Assembly (NCBI GenBank): GCA_022432975.1
Contig: CM039512.1
Location: 43,995,124-44,059,123 of the forward strand
From: Begonia masoniana
Taxonomy: Eukaryota; Streptophyta; Magnoliopsida; Cucurbitales; Begoniaceae
Direction: 5' to 3'
DNA length: 64,000 nucleotides
In this document: positions 23,385 to 35,678 of the stretch, piece after piece
Layout: every line of letters begins with the position of its first letter
How positions within the stretch are numbered: position 1 is the first letter of the stretch
Made by a program: the position numbers and the translations under genes
Notes under the pieces: model-generated
Told to the model about the DNA's origin: nothing
What the model saw: only the letters and a program-made list of their open reading frames with translations
Database searches by the model: none

Positions 23385-24541
23385 TAGGGGTGGGCAGACC
23401 CGAACCCGACCCGAGCAACCGAACCGAACCGCGGTTTCGGTTCGGTTTGGTTCGATACATAAGACAATTTTTTGGTTTTAGGGTCGGGTTCACTTATACT
23501 AGTTCGGGTTCGGTTCGGTTGGCAGTCAAACCCGAACCCAACCCGAAAAACCGAACCCTGAAGTTGCACAAATATTTGGGCATCGAGTTAGGGTACTAGG
23601 TATCGGGAATGGATTGATTTTCGATTTAGGGCAGGGCAGGCGACTCCTTGGTGTGGCGACAGACGATTCCTCGGCGAAGCTCGGCGAAGCGAGGTGAAGA
23701 GAAGCGAAGCGACAGACTATTCCTCGATGACAAAATACCGACAACTCCTCGACGAAGCGATAGACGACCGACGAGACGACTCCTCGGCGCTCCAGCGGCA
23801 GCGACAGACGACTCCTCGGCGACAGACGGCTCCTTGGTGCTCCAGCGAGCGACAGACGACAAGTATAGAGCAGGTATTCATAGAGATATTACTCGATGAT
23901 GCTACGAATAGCGCCTATATGTATTAATCTTTTAGCACTGAAACCTGCTCGTTGTTGCAGGTACTTGAATAATCACTGGGATCAGATGAGAAAAAAGAGA
24001 AAGGATGTGCTAGGAAAGTGTCAAAGTGAAGAAATTTTTGTGGGTATTTTTTGGAAAACCAATAATGCAATGAATTTATTCATGGTTCAATTTTTAATTT
24101 TTCGAATATACTAATCTTGAAGGCTGCTTAGTTGTTTTCCAATTTGTATGTGCTCCCACTTGTCATGTTGTCCATTCACTTTTAACACACGAGATTCTGC
24201 TTGGTCTATTGTCAAATATTATTAGGCATTCGCTTTTGTTTGAATTGAAAACTTTATCAATTATTCCTTCTTTTTTTTTTTTTGAGTTTTCAACTCCTGA
24301 GATTTGTCAACAAAAGCAGAGATTACATAAAAAGTGAAGAACTGTTATAGTGTTCATAGATTGGAACAGACTTGACTCGAACCGAACCAAACCGAACTTT
24401 TTGGTTCAGGTCTGTTTTAAGATATTCAGGTTCGGGTTCAGGTTCGGGTTCGGGTTCGGGTTCGGAAACCGGAACCCAAAACCGAAAAGGTTGGTTCTGT
24501 TCGGTCAAAAACTGAACCGAACCGAAGATTGCCCACCCCTA
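23385..24541. mobile_element. non-autonomous hAT element in the 5' LTR
   Basis: Ends in 12-bp terminal inverted repeats TAGGGGTGGGCA / TGCCCACCCCTA and is flanked by an exact 8-bp duplication GGTAAGTT (23377-23384 and 24542-24549), the hallmark of hAT transposons. The 3' LTR lacks it, so it arrived after the retrotransposon. About 200 bp at each end is rich in CCGAACC/GGTTCGG repeats and is shared with the copy at 57121-58042. The core differs: it has imperfect CGACAGACGACTCCTCGG repeats (23630-23870) and a lysine-rich open stretch at 23945-24110 (YLNNHWDQMRKKRKDVLGK) that could be a captured exon, source unknown. No transposase is present. Confidence 0.92.
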
Positions 24542-25054
24542 GGTAAGTTAATGCATATAAGTTGGCCCTTAAAGCCCTACAGCATGGAGGTACTAGGTTT
24601 TTGGTTGTCGGGTAGTTAAGGGGTAGGTTAAGTCCTAAGTTGAATGAGTTTATTTCTGTTTCTGCTGCTATCCTGTTTTGTGTTCTGCTTGTCATCATGA
24701 AGCCTATTTAAGTTATGTTTAAGCATCCTATCTGTTCATGCGTCCACATTTTCTGTAAAACCATGTAAATATTTTCAATACCAGATTTGAAGTAATGGAA
24801 GCTAAAATGTGAATGTAATGTATGGTTAAGTGTGGACGAGGACTGACATCCTGTCATGTACTCCTGTTATGTCCTGTTGTGGCATGTACTCTTGTTGCGC
24901 TAGCTCTTCCTCCCATTTATACCTTCCTGTCCAGTGAAACGTAATATAATGTAACGTTCATGTATTTGAAAATGTTCATGCACAGCATATGCATCACTTT
25001 GCAACTATGTTCTTACTGAGCTCTAGGCTCATAGTTGAACTCCCTGTTGTAGGT

Positions 25055-25105
25055 ATGGATCCTCCAGATGAGGACATTGTACCTCAAGATGATGAGTTGA
25101 TGTAG
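25055..25105 (+). CDS. short LTR leader ORF, 16 codons
   Basis: ATG two bases after the acceptor-like TTGTAG/GT motif opens a 16-residue acidic frame (MDPPDEDIVPQDDELM) ending in TAG. The same frame, with one residue changed (P to S), is at 33562-33612 in the 3' LTR. It could be an upstream ORF in the spliced leader or simply chance. No function is known. Confidence 0.3.
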   Translation: MDPPDEDIVPQDDELM

Positions 25106-25733
25106 TTGGCGAGATGAGCTCATGGGGTGGTTGCTACAGTCAGACAAATGTATTTCCTGTGAGGATGTATTTTTCTAAAGTTATGTCAAGTTCTGTACAG
25201 CTTTTGGGATTTTAAAACGATGTACAAACTTTCTGTTGATGTATTTAAAACTTCTGTTTGACAGTTGATAGTTGTCTCTTGAAATGTTTTATAATCGTTT
25301 GGAAATCTCTATTTTGTTGTGCGTGGATCGGTTCGGGTTTAGAGCTTTCCAGGCAGTCAATTTTTCTTGAAATTTCCGCCATGATCTCTAAAGTTCATGT
25401 CTGTAGACTCTATTGGGACTATGGTGTTTTTGTTTTAGAACTCTGTTGGGATTTTTATAATGTATAAATTTTTGTGTTTGAGTTTTTAAATCTCTGTAAT
25501 TGACAGTTGTATATATATTTTGAAGTATTCTGGAACTGTTTGAAGTTTTTCTCTTTTAGGTTGTGCATGGGTTATCTCTGGTTTTAGAGCTATCCATGCA
25601 GTTTGATTTCTTAAACCTCTGTCGTGTTCTCTAACACGTTTAAAATTTTGTTTTGAATCGGGATTTGGGGTTTGAGGTTTTTATGCCGTCTGTTTTTATG
25701 CTCCCTGTTCATATGTCTTCCTGTTAAATGTAC

Positions 25734-27232
25734 CTTACATCTTCCTGTCTTCACTGTTCATCTTCCACCTTACATCTTCCTGTCTTCACTGTTCATCTTC
25801 CACCTTACATCTTCCTGTCTTCACTGTTCATCTTCCACCTTACATCTTCCTGTCTTCACTGTTCATCTTCCACCTTACATCTTCCTGTCTTCACTGTTCA
25901 TCTTCCACCTTACATCTTCCTGTCTTCACTGTTCATCTTCCACCTTACATCTTCCTGTCTTCACTGTTCATCTTCCACCTTACATCTTCCTGTCTTCACT
26001 GTTCATCTTCCACCTTACATCTTCCTGTCTTCACTGTTCATCTTCCACCTTACATCTTCCTGTCTTCACTGTTCATCTTCCACCTTACATCTTCCTGTCT
26101 TCACTGTTCATCTTCCACCTTACATCTTCCTGTCTTCACTGTTCATCTTCCACCTTACATCTTCCTGTCTTCACTGTTCATCTTCCACCTTACATCTTCC
26201 TGTCTTCACTGTTCATCTTCCACCTTACATCTTCCTGTCTTCACTGTTCATCTTCCACCTTACATCTTCCTGTCTTCACTGTTCATCTTCCACCTTACAT
26301 CTTCCTGTCTTCACTGTTCATCTTCCACCTTACATCTTCCTGTCTTCACTGTTCATCTTCCACCTTACATCTTCCTGTCTTCACTGTTCATCTTCCACCT
26401 TACATCTTCCTGTCTTCACTGTTCATCTTCCACCTTACATCTTCCTGTCTTCACTGTTCATCTTCCACCTTACATCTTCCTGTCTTCACTGTTCATCTTC
26501 CACCTTACATCTTCCTGTCTTCACTGTTCATCTTCCACCTTACATCTTCCTGTCTTCACTGTTCATCTTCCACCTTACATCTTCCTGTCTTCACTGTTCA
26601 TCTTCCACCTTACATCTTCCTGTCTTCACTGTTCATCTTCCACCTTACATCTTCCTGTCTTCACTGTTCATCTTCCACCTTACATCTTCCTGTCTTCACT
26701 GTTCATCTTCCACCTTACATCTTCCTGTCTTCACTGTTCATCTTCCACCTTACATCTTCCTGTCTTCACTGTTCATCTTCCACCTTACATCTTCCTGTCT
26801 TCACTGTTCATCTTCCACCTTACATCTTCCTGTCTTCACTGTTCATCTTCCACCTTACATCTTCCTGTCTTCACTGTTCATCTTCCACCTTACATCTTCC
26901 TGTCTTCACTGTTCATCTTCCACCTTACATCTTCCTGTCTTCACTGTTCATCTTCCACCTTACATCTTCCTGTCTTCACTGTTCATCTTCCACCTTACAT
27001 CTTCCTGTCTTCACTGTTCATCTTCCACCTTACATCTTCCTGTCTTCACTGTTCATCTTCCACCTTACATCTTCCTGTCTTCACTGTTCATCTTCCACCT
27101 TACATCTTCCTGTCTTCACTGTTCATCTTCCACCTTACATCTTCCTGTCTTCACTGTTCATCTTCCACCTTACATCTTCCTGTCTTCACTGTTCATCTTC
27201 CACCTTACATCTTCCTGTCTTCACTGTTCATC
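25734..27232. repeat. 35-bp minisatellite, about 43 near-identical copies
   Basis: The unit is CTTACATCTTCCTGTCTTCA followed by CTGTTCATCTTCCAC. About 43 copies run without an indel to 27232, followed by degenerate copies to about 27400. The unit lacks stop codons in all three forward frames and 35 is not a multiple of three, so two overlapping 600-codon frames appear. They are artefacts of the repeat. The matching part of the 3' LTR (34390-34530) has only a few degenerate copies, so the array grew after insertion. Confidence 0.97.
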
Positions 27233-27802
27233 GTCTTCACTGTTCTTCCACCTTACATCTTCCTGTCTTCACTGTTCATCTTCCACCTTACATCTTCCTG
27301 TCTTCACTGTTCATCTTCCACCTTACATCTGTATATCTTCTATCTTACATCTACATGTCTTCACTGTTCATCTTCCACCTTACATCTACCTATCTTCACT
27401 GTACATCTTCCGCCTTACGTCATCCGCCCACATCATCCGCCCAGTTCGCCTACATCTTTCGCCCAGTTTAATTACTTCTTCCGCCCTATATTGCCCGATC
27501 CTATCATTCACTGTAGCCCTTCTTCACAGTATGTCTTCCAGTTTCATGTTTTCCCATTTATTTTTTTATTTTATTTAAGTCTTCTAGAGTATTCTGTCAT
27601 TATTTTTGTCGTCCACTCCTGCTTTCAAAGGTTTAAATGTTCTGTCTTCCTGATTTTTAATGTTATCCAGTACTTACGTTCCAGTGAGGGTTTACCCTCT
27701 GTGTAAAGATTTGAAGTTTCAAAAAAAAATATGTCTCGTTTCCTTTTAAATGTCTGGGGTGATGGCTCCTCGGCCCCGATCGGGTCTGGGGCGTCACAGT
27801 TA

Positions 27803-27814
27803 TGGTATCAGAGC
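27803..27814 (+). other. primer-binding site of the Tekay-like element
   Basis: TGGTATCAGAGC, four bases past the 5' LTR, complementary to initiator methionine tRNA. Confidence 0.93.
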
Positions 27815-27960
27815 GAAATCAGGTTTTAAAAGCGATTCTGTAAACTGTCTGACTGCACAACCCGCCACGTGAGATCGCTCCACCAACTGTAAGTGTTTAA
27901 GTTTCTGTACCCATTTTGTTTATTAAGTTGAGTTCGTTATTTCGTATAGGATTTTCTAGA

Positions 27961-28900
27961 ATGGTGAGAGAGAATCAAGGTGATGCAAACGACAGAGGCG
28001 ACGCCCTCGATCATCTAACAGAGCTAGTCGGCGTTCAATCACGCATGATGGAACACATGATGGCCAGGGAAGATAACGGGAATAATAACCATGCAAACGC
28101 TCCACGTGACTCTAGTGAAGAGAGATTCCGACGACTCCAGCCGCCTGTTTTTGATGGATTATCAACTCACGCCGAGGAATGGATCCGGCAGATCGAACGT
28201 ATGTTCAACTATGCCGAAGTGGAGGAGAACAAGAAGGTGATATGTGCCTCGTTTTATCTCACAAAAAATGATGGATTTTGGTGGGACACGGTGCAATCAA
28301 CTACCAGTGGCATTGAGCTGGGAAGGATTCAAAAGCATTTTCTACGAGAAATACTTCGATCGCAGTGTGAGGAAGGAAAAGATGATTGAATTCGCTCAAC
28401 TGCGGCAATTTGGATCAGTGGCCGAGTATGTTTAGAAGTTCGAGTCGCTATCCTGCTATGCACCTCATTTGGTGGCCACCGATGAAAACAAGGTACACCA
28501 ATTTATTCAGGGTTTGAAGCTGGACCTCTTACGGGGGATTACATACGGGGGATTCGACGAGGCCCCATATGCGAAGGTAGTGGTCAAGACTTATCAATTG
28601 GAAGCCTTAGAGGTGAAGTCTCAGAGATATAGAGATATGTCAAAGAGAATCTTACGTGATGCCCTTCTACAGCAACAACAACAAAGGGGTCAGTTTGGGC
28701 AACCACTACAGCAACAGAACAGAGGTGTTAAGAGACCTAATGAGGTTGCCATTTATCAGGACAGGGGGAAAAGACCTATGGGAGCTCCTCAGCATCCTGT
28801 ATGCCCACGTTGCCAGAGAAATCATACGGGGGAGTGTAGGCTCTTTACTGGCCGATGCTTCTGATGTGACAAGGAGGGCCACCAAGTCCGGGATTGTCCG
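27961..28900 (+). pseudogene. gag: Tekay-like Gag, broken
   Basis: ATG at 27961, 147 bases past the primer-binding site. The gag core is recognisable (PVFDGLSTHAEEWIRQIERM), then a frameshift near 28310, a TAG at 28433-28435, and continued homology in the next frame (KVHQFIQGLKLDLL). A glutamine-rich linker leads to two zinc knuckles, the first CPRCQRNHTGEC. The second is split by a TGA at 28862-28864, just before CDKEGHQVRDC. A paired knuckle is typical of the Tekay/Del lineage. Non-functional. Confidence 0.88.
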
Positions 28901-31900
28901 GTGCCTGACACGAGGCCGAATTGTCCCGTGCCAAGAGTGTTTGGTATGATAGAGGAAGATGATGACACCCAACACACGGTGATCACAGGTACGATATTAA
29001 TATGTGATGCACCTGTATATACTTTGTTAGACACGGGGGCCACACATTCATTTGTGGCCATGGACTTTGTGGGTAGGGAGAACTTATGTATTGTGCCGTC
29101 AGATCAACCCTACAGTGTCATGCTACCGTCTGGAGAGTTTATGCACTCCGAGTAGGCAGTGCAGGGTGATATAGTGTCAGTTGGAGAGCAGAAATTGTAC
29201 GCCAACCTTATCATCATCGATATGACAGGATACGAAGTAATTCTGGGAATGGACTGGCTGTTTCGACATCACGCCACCATCAACTACAGGTCTGGGCTCG
29301 TATCTTTTAAGCGCCCGAACGGGGTAGAGTTCTCTTATCAGGCAATACCAAAGAAACACAATATGCCAGTTATATCCTCCTTGAAAGCTCAACAGCTGAT
29401 GAGGTCAGGATGTGTCAGATTTCTTGCCCACAGTAGTAGATGTTCAGAGGCAAGGTGTGGTGGAACTTCAAAGTATCCCGGTGGTTCGAAACTTCTCAGA
29501 GGTTTTCTTAGATGACTTATTGGGATTGCCACCTGATCGTGAGTTCGAGTTTGAAATTGATGTATATCCTGGTGCTGAACCGATATCGAGGAATCCGTAC
29601 CGTATGGCGCCAATAGAGCTGAGGGAGTTGAAGGCTCAGCTAAAGAATTGGTGGACAAGGGCTTTGTGCGCCTTAGCTTCTCTCCGTGGGGTGCTCCAGT
29701 CCTATTTGTTAAGAAGGAGGATGGGTCCCTACGCATGTGCATTGATTACCGTGAGCTGAACAAATTGACCATCAAGAATAAGTACCCGTTGCCGAGGATC
29801 GACGATTATTTGACCAGTTGCAAGGGGCTCGGGTATTCTCAAAGATCGATTTGCGCTCCAGTTATTACCAGTTGAAGGTCAGAGCTGATGATATTCCAAA
29901 GACCGCATTCAGGACCCGATATGGATACTATGAGTTCTTGGTGATGTCTTTTGGATTGACTAATGCCCTGGCGGCATTTATGGACCTGATGAATAGGATA
30001 TTCCAGGATTTTCTAGACAAGTTCGTGATCGTCTTCATCGATGACATCCTGGTTTATTCTCAAAATGAGTTGGAGCATGAAGAGCACTTGGCTATTGTGC
30101 TGTCAACTCTAAAACAGCATCGATTGTACACCAAACTGTCAAAGTGTGAATTCTGGTTGAGCAGGATTAACTTCCTAGGCCATGTGGTGTCTGCAGAAAG
30201 AGTGTCCGTGGATCCAGCCAAGGTTTTGGCAGTGAAAGAATGGCCGAGACCGAGAAATGCCAGTGAGGTACGGAGTTTTATCGGGTTAGCTGGTTATTAC
30301 AGGAAGTTTATCAAGGGATTTTCTGTGATAGCAAAGCCTATGACCAGCATAACGAGGAAAGACATCAAGTTCAAGTGGTCTGAAGCATGTGAGGTGAGCT
30401 TTCAGATGCTCAAACAGAAATCAACCACTGCTCCTCTGTTAGTATTGTCAGTTGAAGATGACAAATTCAGCGTATACTGTGATGCGTCCAAGGTCGGCTT
30501 GGGATGTGTATTAATGCAAGAAGGGAAAGTAGTGGCATACGCATCCAGACAATTGAAGAACTACGAGCAAAACTACCCTACACATGACCTTGAGTTAGCG
30601 GCAGTTGTTTATGCACTGAAGGTATGGAGGCACCATTTATATGGACAATCATGTGAGGTGTTTTCGGATCACAAAAGATTGAAGTACATATTTTCCCAGA
30701 AAGAGTTAAACATGAGACAAAGGCGGTGGTTAGAATTTGTGAAAGATTACGATGTTGAGATTAAATACCACCCGGGGAAAGCTAACGTGGTAGCCGATGT
30801 ATTGAGCAGGATGCCAACTACTATGCAACCAGCTATGTCGGCCATATCAATGCCTTTGAGGATAGAAATCCTAGAAGTTTGATATGGAGATAGTTTCTGG
30901 GCTATCGGCCATGCTAGCGGACTTGATACTACAGCCCACCATCCTGAACCGAATTAAAGAAGCCCAGAAGACCAATTCAAAGGAAATGGCTGATATAGTA
31001 AGCAAGTTACCTATGGCCTCTTCGATTTCAATTATTCGGGAGATGGTATTATGAAGTTCAAAGATAGGTGGTATGTTCCGAGTGACGAAGAGCTGTGAAG
31101 GGACATTTTATCGGAAGCCCACTTGTCTTCTTTTTATGCGCATCCTGGAAGCATGAAGATGTACCAGGACTTGAAACTTCACTTCTGGTGGCCAAATATG
31201 AAGAATGAAGTAGCCAAGTATGTGGAGTCTTGCATGATATGTCAACAAGTCAAAGCTGAACATCAACGACCAGGTGGAACGCTTCAGCCTCTTCCGATCC
31301 CTGAATGGAAGTGGGAGAATATCACTATGGACTTCGTTGTTGGCCTACCGAGGACGACTAAGGGCCATAATAACATATGAGTCATAGTAGATAGATTGAC
31401 GAAGTCAGCCCATTTTCTACCTATGAAGACGACGTTCTCCATGGATCAGTATGCAGAGCTATACATTAGTGAGATCATCAAGCTGCATGGGGTGCCAGTA
31501 TCAATTGTATCTAACTGGGACCCTAGATTCACGTTGAGGTTCTGGAAAAGCTTGCAACACTCCTTGGGTACCAAGTTAAAATTCAGCATAGCCTTTCATC
31601 CACAGACTGACAGACAATCTGAGAGAACGATTCAGATACTGGAGGATATGTTAAGGTCGTGTGTGCTGGAATTTCATGCTTCTTGGAGTAAATATTTTTC
31701 GCTCATAGAGTTCGCTTACAACAATAGCTACCAGGCTACGATCGCTATGGCTCCATATGAAGCTCTTTACGGTAGGAAGTGTAGATCCCCATTGTGTTGG
31801 GATGAAGTCGGAGAAGCCAAGCTTATAGGCCCTGAGTTTTTACAGCAGATGTCCGAGGTGATTGCTGCTATCAAACAACGAATAAAAATTGCTCAGAGTC

Positions 31901-32357
31901 GACAAAAGAGTTACGCGGACCATAGGAGAAGAGACTTAGAGTTTGCTGAAGGCGATGAAGTATTCTTGAAAGTGTCGTCTTTCAAGGGCGTAATGAGGTT
32001 CGGTAAGAAAGGAAAGCTCAGCCCACGGTTCATTGAACCTTTTCCCATCTTGAAACGTGTGGGAAGCATGGCTTACAGACTACAGCTGCCAGCGTCAATG
32101 GATGGAGTTCACAACATCTTTTATGTTTCGATGTTGAGAAAGTGTGTTCGAGATCCAACTTAAATCGTGAAACAGGTAGACTTTGATATCATGTCGACGC
32201 TGACATATGAAGAAAGGCCAATACAGATTTTGATACTTCACTCAAGGTATTGCGCAACAAGGTGGTCCCACTAGTGAAAGTTTTATGGCGCAATCATAAT
32301 ATGGAGGAAGCCACTTGGAAAAGACAAAAGGACGTTTATCCGAAGCTATTTGCTTAA
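28901..32357 (+). pseudogene. pol: Tekay-like Pol, multiply frameshifted
   Basis: Protease with DTGATHSF (28901-29155), then a TAG and continuation to about 29410. Reverse transcriptase is spread over three frames (29412-29759, 29648-29875, 29818-30882) with FIDDILVYS. RNase H (YCDAS, then [10 protein letters not shown]) follows. The integrase zinc finger is at 31123-31260 (CMICQQ) and the core at 31270-31680, where the second catalytic aspartate is asparagine (SIVSNWDPRF). A chromodomain-like tail (KVLWRNHNMEEATW) ends at a TAA at 32355-32357. Order and motifs give the lineage, and at least five breaks plus the catalytic loss show it is dead. Confidence 0.92.
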
Positions 32358-32397
32358 GCAAATTTTGGGGACAAATTTTTTGTTAAGGTGGATGGAA

Positions 32398-34932
32398 TGT
32401 AACACCCGGCATTTTCCCTATGTAATTATTCCCCTAATAATTAGGCGGAATTACTCTGATATTAATGCAATGGACTGTTTGTAATAAAATTGTCGACGTG
32501 TTTAATCGAACGAGGGTGATTCATGAGACCGAATCGATTAACTAAATAATGTTTTAGTTAGAAATGCATGGAGGGGTAAATTGGGAAGGAATTAAGGTAG
32601 GTGAGAGGGAGCCAATGGATGGTTGCCAAATGTCCATAACTTGCTGAGAAACCTACCTATTGTCTTCTCTTCTATGTAAACCTTCATTGTCACCCTCTTC
32701 TCTGTTTTCTCTCTTCCAGACGACAAACGTCCATTGAAACTCCTTCAATCTCCTCAGTTTTCTTCTATTTCTCTGCCTAAGGTAATCATCTACTAAGGTT
32801 AATGAGTTTGGACATGTTAAAATGTGAGTTTTGTTAAAATTTAGGGTTAAGATATTTTGGAGAAAACTCACTGTTTTTGGATAAAAACACGTTGGTTTGT
32901 TTTCTAAAGGTTTGAATGGAGTTTGAAGCATATTCTACTAAGTATTAGTTAGCATTTGCAGCTCTGTTAATTTTTCTTTCCGTGCACGTCATAGGTTCGT
33001 GCATCACCGCGGTTTCAGCGAGCAAGCTTACTGCATTTCTAACAACAGGTAAGTTCATGCATATAAGTTGGCCCTTAAAGCCCTACAACATGGAGGTACT
33101 AGGTTTTTGGTTGTCGGGTAGTTAAGGGGTAGGTTAAGTTCTAAGTTGAACGAGTTTATTTATGTTTTTGCTACTATCCTGTTTTCTGTTCTGCTTGTCA
33201 TCCTATAGCCTATTTAAGTTATGTTTAAGCATCGTATCTGTTCATGCACCCACGTTTTCTGTAAAACCATGTAAATGTTTTCAGCACCTTATTTGAAGTA
33301 ATGGAAGCTAAAATGTGAATGTAATGTATGGTTAAGTGTAGACGAGGACTGACATCCTGTCATGTACTCCTGTTATGTCCTGTTGTGGCATGTAATCCTG
33401 TTGTGCCAGCTCTTCCTCCCACTTATACCTTCCTGTCCAGTGAAACGTAATGTAATGTAACGTTCATGTATTTGAAAATGTTCATGCACAGCATATGCAT
33501 CACTTTGCATCGTATGTTCTTACTGAGCTCTAGGCTCATAGTTGAACTCCTTGTTGTAGGTATGGATCCTCCAGATGAGGACATTGTGTCTCAAGATGAT
33601 GAGTTGATGTAGTTGGTGGGATTAGCTCATGAGGTGGTTGCTGTAGTCAGACAAATGTATTTCCTGTGAAGGTGTATTTTTCTAAAGTTATGTCAAGTTC
33701 TGTATAGCTTTTGGGATTTTAAAACGATGTACAAACTTTCTGTTGATGTATTTAAAACTTCTGTTTGACAGTTGATAGTTGTCTCTTGAAATGTTTTATA
33801 ATCGTTTAGAAATCTCTATTTTGTTGTGTGTGGATCGGTTCGGGTTTAGAGCTTTTGAGGCAGTCAATTTTTCTTGAAATTTCTGCCATGATCTCTAAAG
33901 TTCATGTCTGTAGACTCTGTTGGGATTATGGTGTTTTTGTTTTAGAACTCTGTTGGGATTTTTATAATGTATTAGTTTTAGTGTTTAAGTTTTTAAACCT
34001 CTGTAATTGACAGTTGTATATATATTTTGAAGCATTCTTGAACTGTTTGGAGTTTTTCTCTTTTAGGTTGTGTATGGGTTATCTCTGGTTTTAGAGCTAT
34101 CCATGCAGTTTGATTTCTTAAACCTCTGTCGTGTTCTCTAACACATTTAAATTTTGTTTTGAATCGGGATTTGGGGTTTGAGGTTTTTATGCCGTCTGTT
34201 TTTATGCTCCCTGTTCATATGTCTTCCTGTTAAATGTAGTTCACTTCTGTCCATAGTTCACTTCTACCTGTGAACAATTCACTTCTGCCTGTAGTTCACT
34301 TCTGCCTGTGTTCACTTCCGCTTGTAGTTCACTTCTGCCTGTAGTTCACTTCTGCCTATGAACAGTTCACTTCTGCCTGTAGTTTACATCTACCTGTCTT
34401 CACTGTTCATCTTCCACCTTACATCTACTTGTCTTCACTGTTCATCTTCCACCTTACATCTGTACATCTTCCACCTTACATCTATCTGTCTTCACTGTTC
34501 ATCTTCCACCTTACATTTATCTGTCTTCACTGTACATCTTCCGCCTTACGTCATTCGCCCACATTATCCGCCCAGTTCACTTACATCTTCCGCCCAGTTT
34601 AATTACTTCTTCCGCCCTACATCGCCCGATCCTGTCATTCACTGTAGCTCTCCTCCACAGTATGTCTTCCAGTTTCATGTTTTCTCATTTATTTTTTTAT
34701 TTTATTTAAGTCTTCCAGAGTATTCTGTCTTTATTTCCGTCGTCCACTTCTTCTTTCAAAGGTTTAAATTTTCATGTCTTCCTGATTTTTAATGTTATCC
34801 AGTACTTACGTTCCAGTGAGGGTTTACCCTCTGTGTAAAGATTTAAAGTTTCAAAAAAAAATATGTCTCGTTTCCTGTTAAATGTCCAGAGTGATGGCTT
34901 CCTCGGCCCCGATCGGATCTGGGGCAGTCACA
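32398..34932 (+). repeat. 3' LTR of the Tekay-like element
   Basis: 2535 bp, beginning TGTAACACCCGGCATTTT and ending GGCAGTCACA. It lacks the hAT insertion and the large array of the 5' copy and so is closer to the ancestral form. Donor-like CAG/GTAAGT is at 33046-33054 and acceptor-like TTGTAG/GT ends at 33559. Confidence 0.94.
34235..34400. repeat. degenerate 17-18-bp repeat in the 3' LTR
   Basis: About eight copies of AGTTCACTTCTGCCTGT with variable spacing, just upstream of a few degenerate copies of the 35-bp unit. In the 5' LTR this place is occupied by the expanded 35-bp array and this repeat is absent. Confidence 0.85.
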
Positions 34933-34937
34933 GTCTA

Positions 34938-35673
34938 CATATATCGAAGCCCAAACACTGTGAGGGAGTGAAGCTCCAGTCAAATATAACGTTAACTGAG
35001 TGCTTACTAAGGAAAATCCTTCTTTATTTTGCCCAACATCCTCAAATGTGAATTGAAATTTTTCAGAAATAAGAGAATGACTTAGGCCATCATTGGACCG
35101 TTTGAGCCTTCTTAGCTTATCATTTTGTGTCATTTAATGACACCCATAGTCACCCTTTTGAGCCTATTATTTACCATTCAATTGTGCTTATTTTACTCTA
35201 GCCACATATATTTTTCTACCTTTTCTAAAGAGCACCGTGTTTATTGATATTGTGGAAGGAGAGTAGAAGAATGTAGTGGTGAGAATCAATGAAAACTGCT
35301 TTTGTCATATGTTAATTTATTTTTACTGTGCTTTGTTATTATTAGTCTGAGTTGTTGAAAAAAAAAGACAAATTTGAAAGTTTAGTTTTATTTTCAGGCT
35401 TTTTTGTATTTATTTTACTTTGTAATTATGACAAAGGAGTTTATCTGAGTGATATTGAATTAACTAAGTTTGGGGGTGAGAGATCAAATGAAAGCTTGAG
35501 CGAGTGCTGAGAAGAAAATCTTGAGTGGGTGATATAAGGAAAGATGTGTTGTGCTCTGATTACTCGTTTGTATCCATAAAATTCCTGCCCTTTAACCCAA
35601 CCTTACATTACAAGCTTTTCAAGACCTATCGACTTTTATTTTTGTTTAATTGATAATTGTTATTAGTTGGATA
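34938..35673 (+). other. non-coding 3' region of the Athila/Tat-like element, part 2
   Basis: Resumes the sequence broken at 22728 and continues to GTGGG at 35678. No gene: only short shadow frames. No reverse transcriptase or integrase motifs are visible in any frame. Confidence 0.7.
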
Positions 35674-35678
35674 GTGGG

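Larger units (their letters stand above)
22729..27798 (+). repeat. 5' LTR of the Tekay-like element (expanded)
   Basis: 5070 bp. It includes a nested hAT element (23385-24541) and the 35-bp array (25734-27232). A donor-like CAG/GTAAGT at 23375 and an acceptor-like TTGTAG/GT at 25052 match the same places in the 3' LTR. Confidence 0.93.
22729..34932 (+). mobile_element. Ty3/gypsy Tekay/Del-like element, full-length but degenerate
   Basis: Exact target duplication GTCTA (22724-22728 and 34933-34937). The LTRs begin TGTAAC(T/A)CCCGGCATTTT and end GGCGTCACA or GGCAGTCACA. A tRNA-iMet primer-binding site lies at 27803-27814. gag and pol are in order but broken by frameshifts and stops. The 5' LTR (5070 bp) is twice the length of the 3' LTR (2535 bp), because it gained a hAT insertion and a 1.5-kb tandem array. 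The LTRs differ at several percent of aligned positions, so this insertion is older than the chromovirus but younger than its Athila/Tat-like host. Confidence 0.95.

Noticed and set aside
24420..24470. TTCGGGTTCGGGTT repeats resembling telomeric DNA
   Set aside because: The plant telomere unit is TTTAGGG. These are the subterminal repeats of the hAT family and occur in both copies.
25672..27578. Two overlapping open frames of 599 and 616 codons encoding a repetitive Cys/Ser/Leu-rich protein
   Set aside because: They are produced by a 35-bp tandem unit with no stop in any forward frame. The partner LTR lacks the expansion, and codon frame rotates every unit, so there is no sign of a protein-coding gene.
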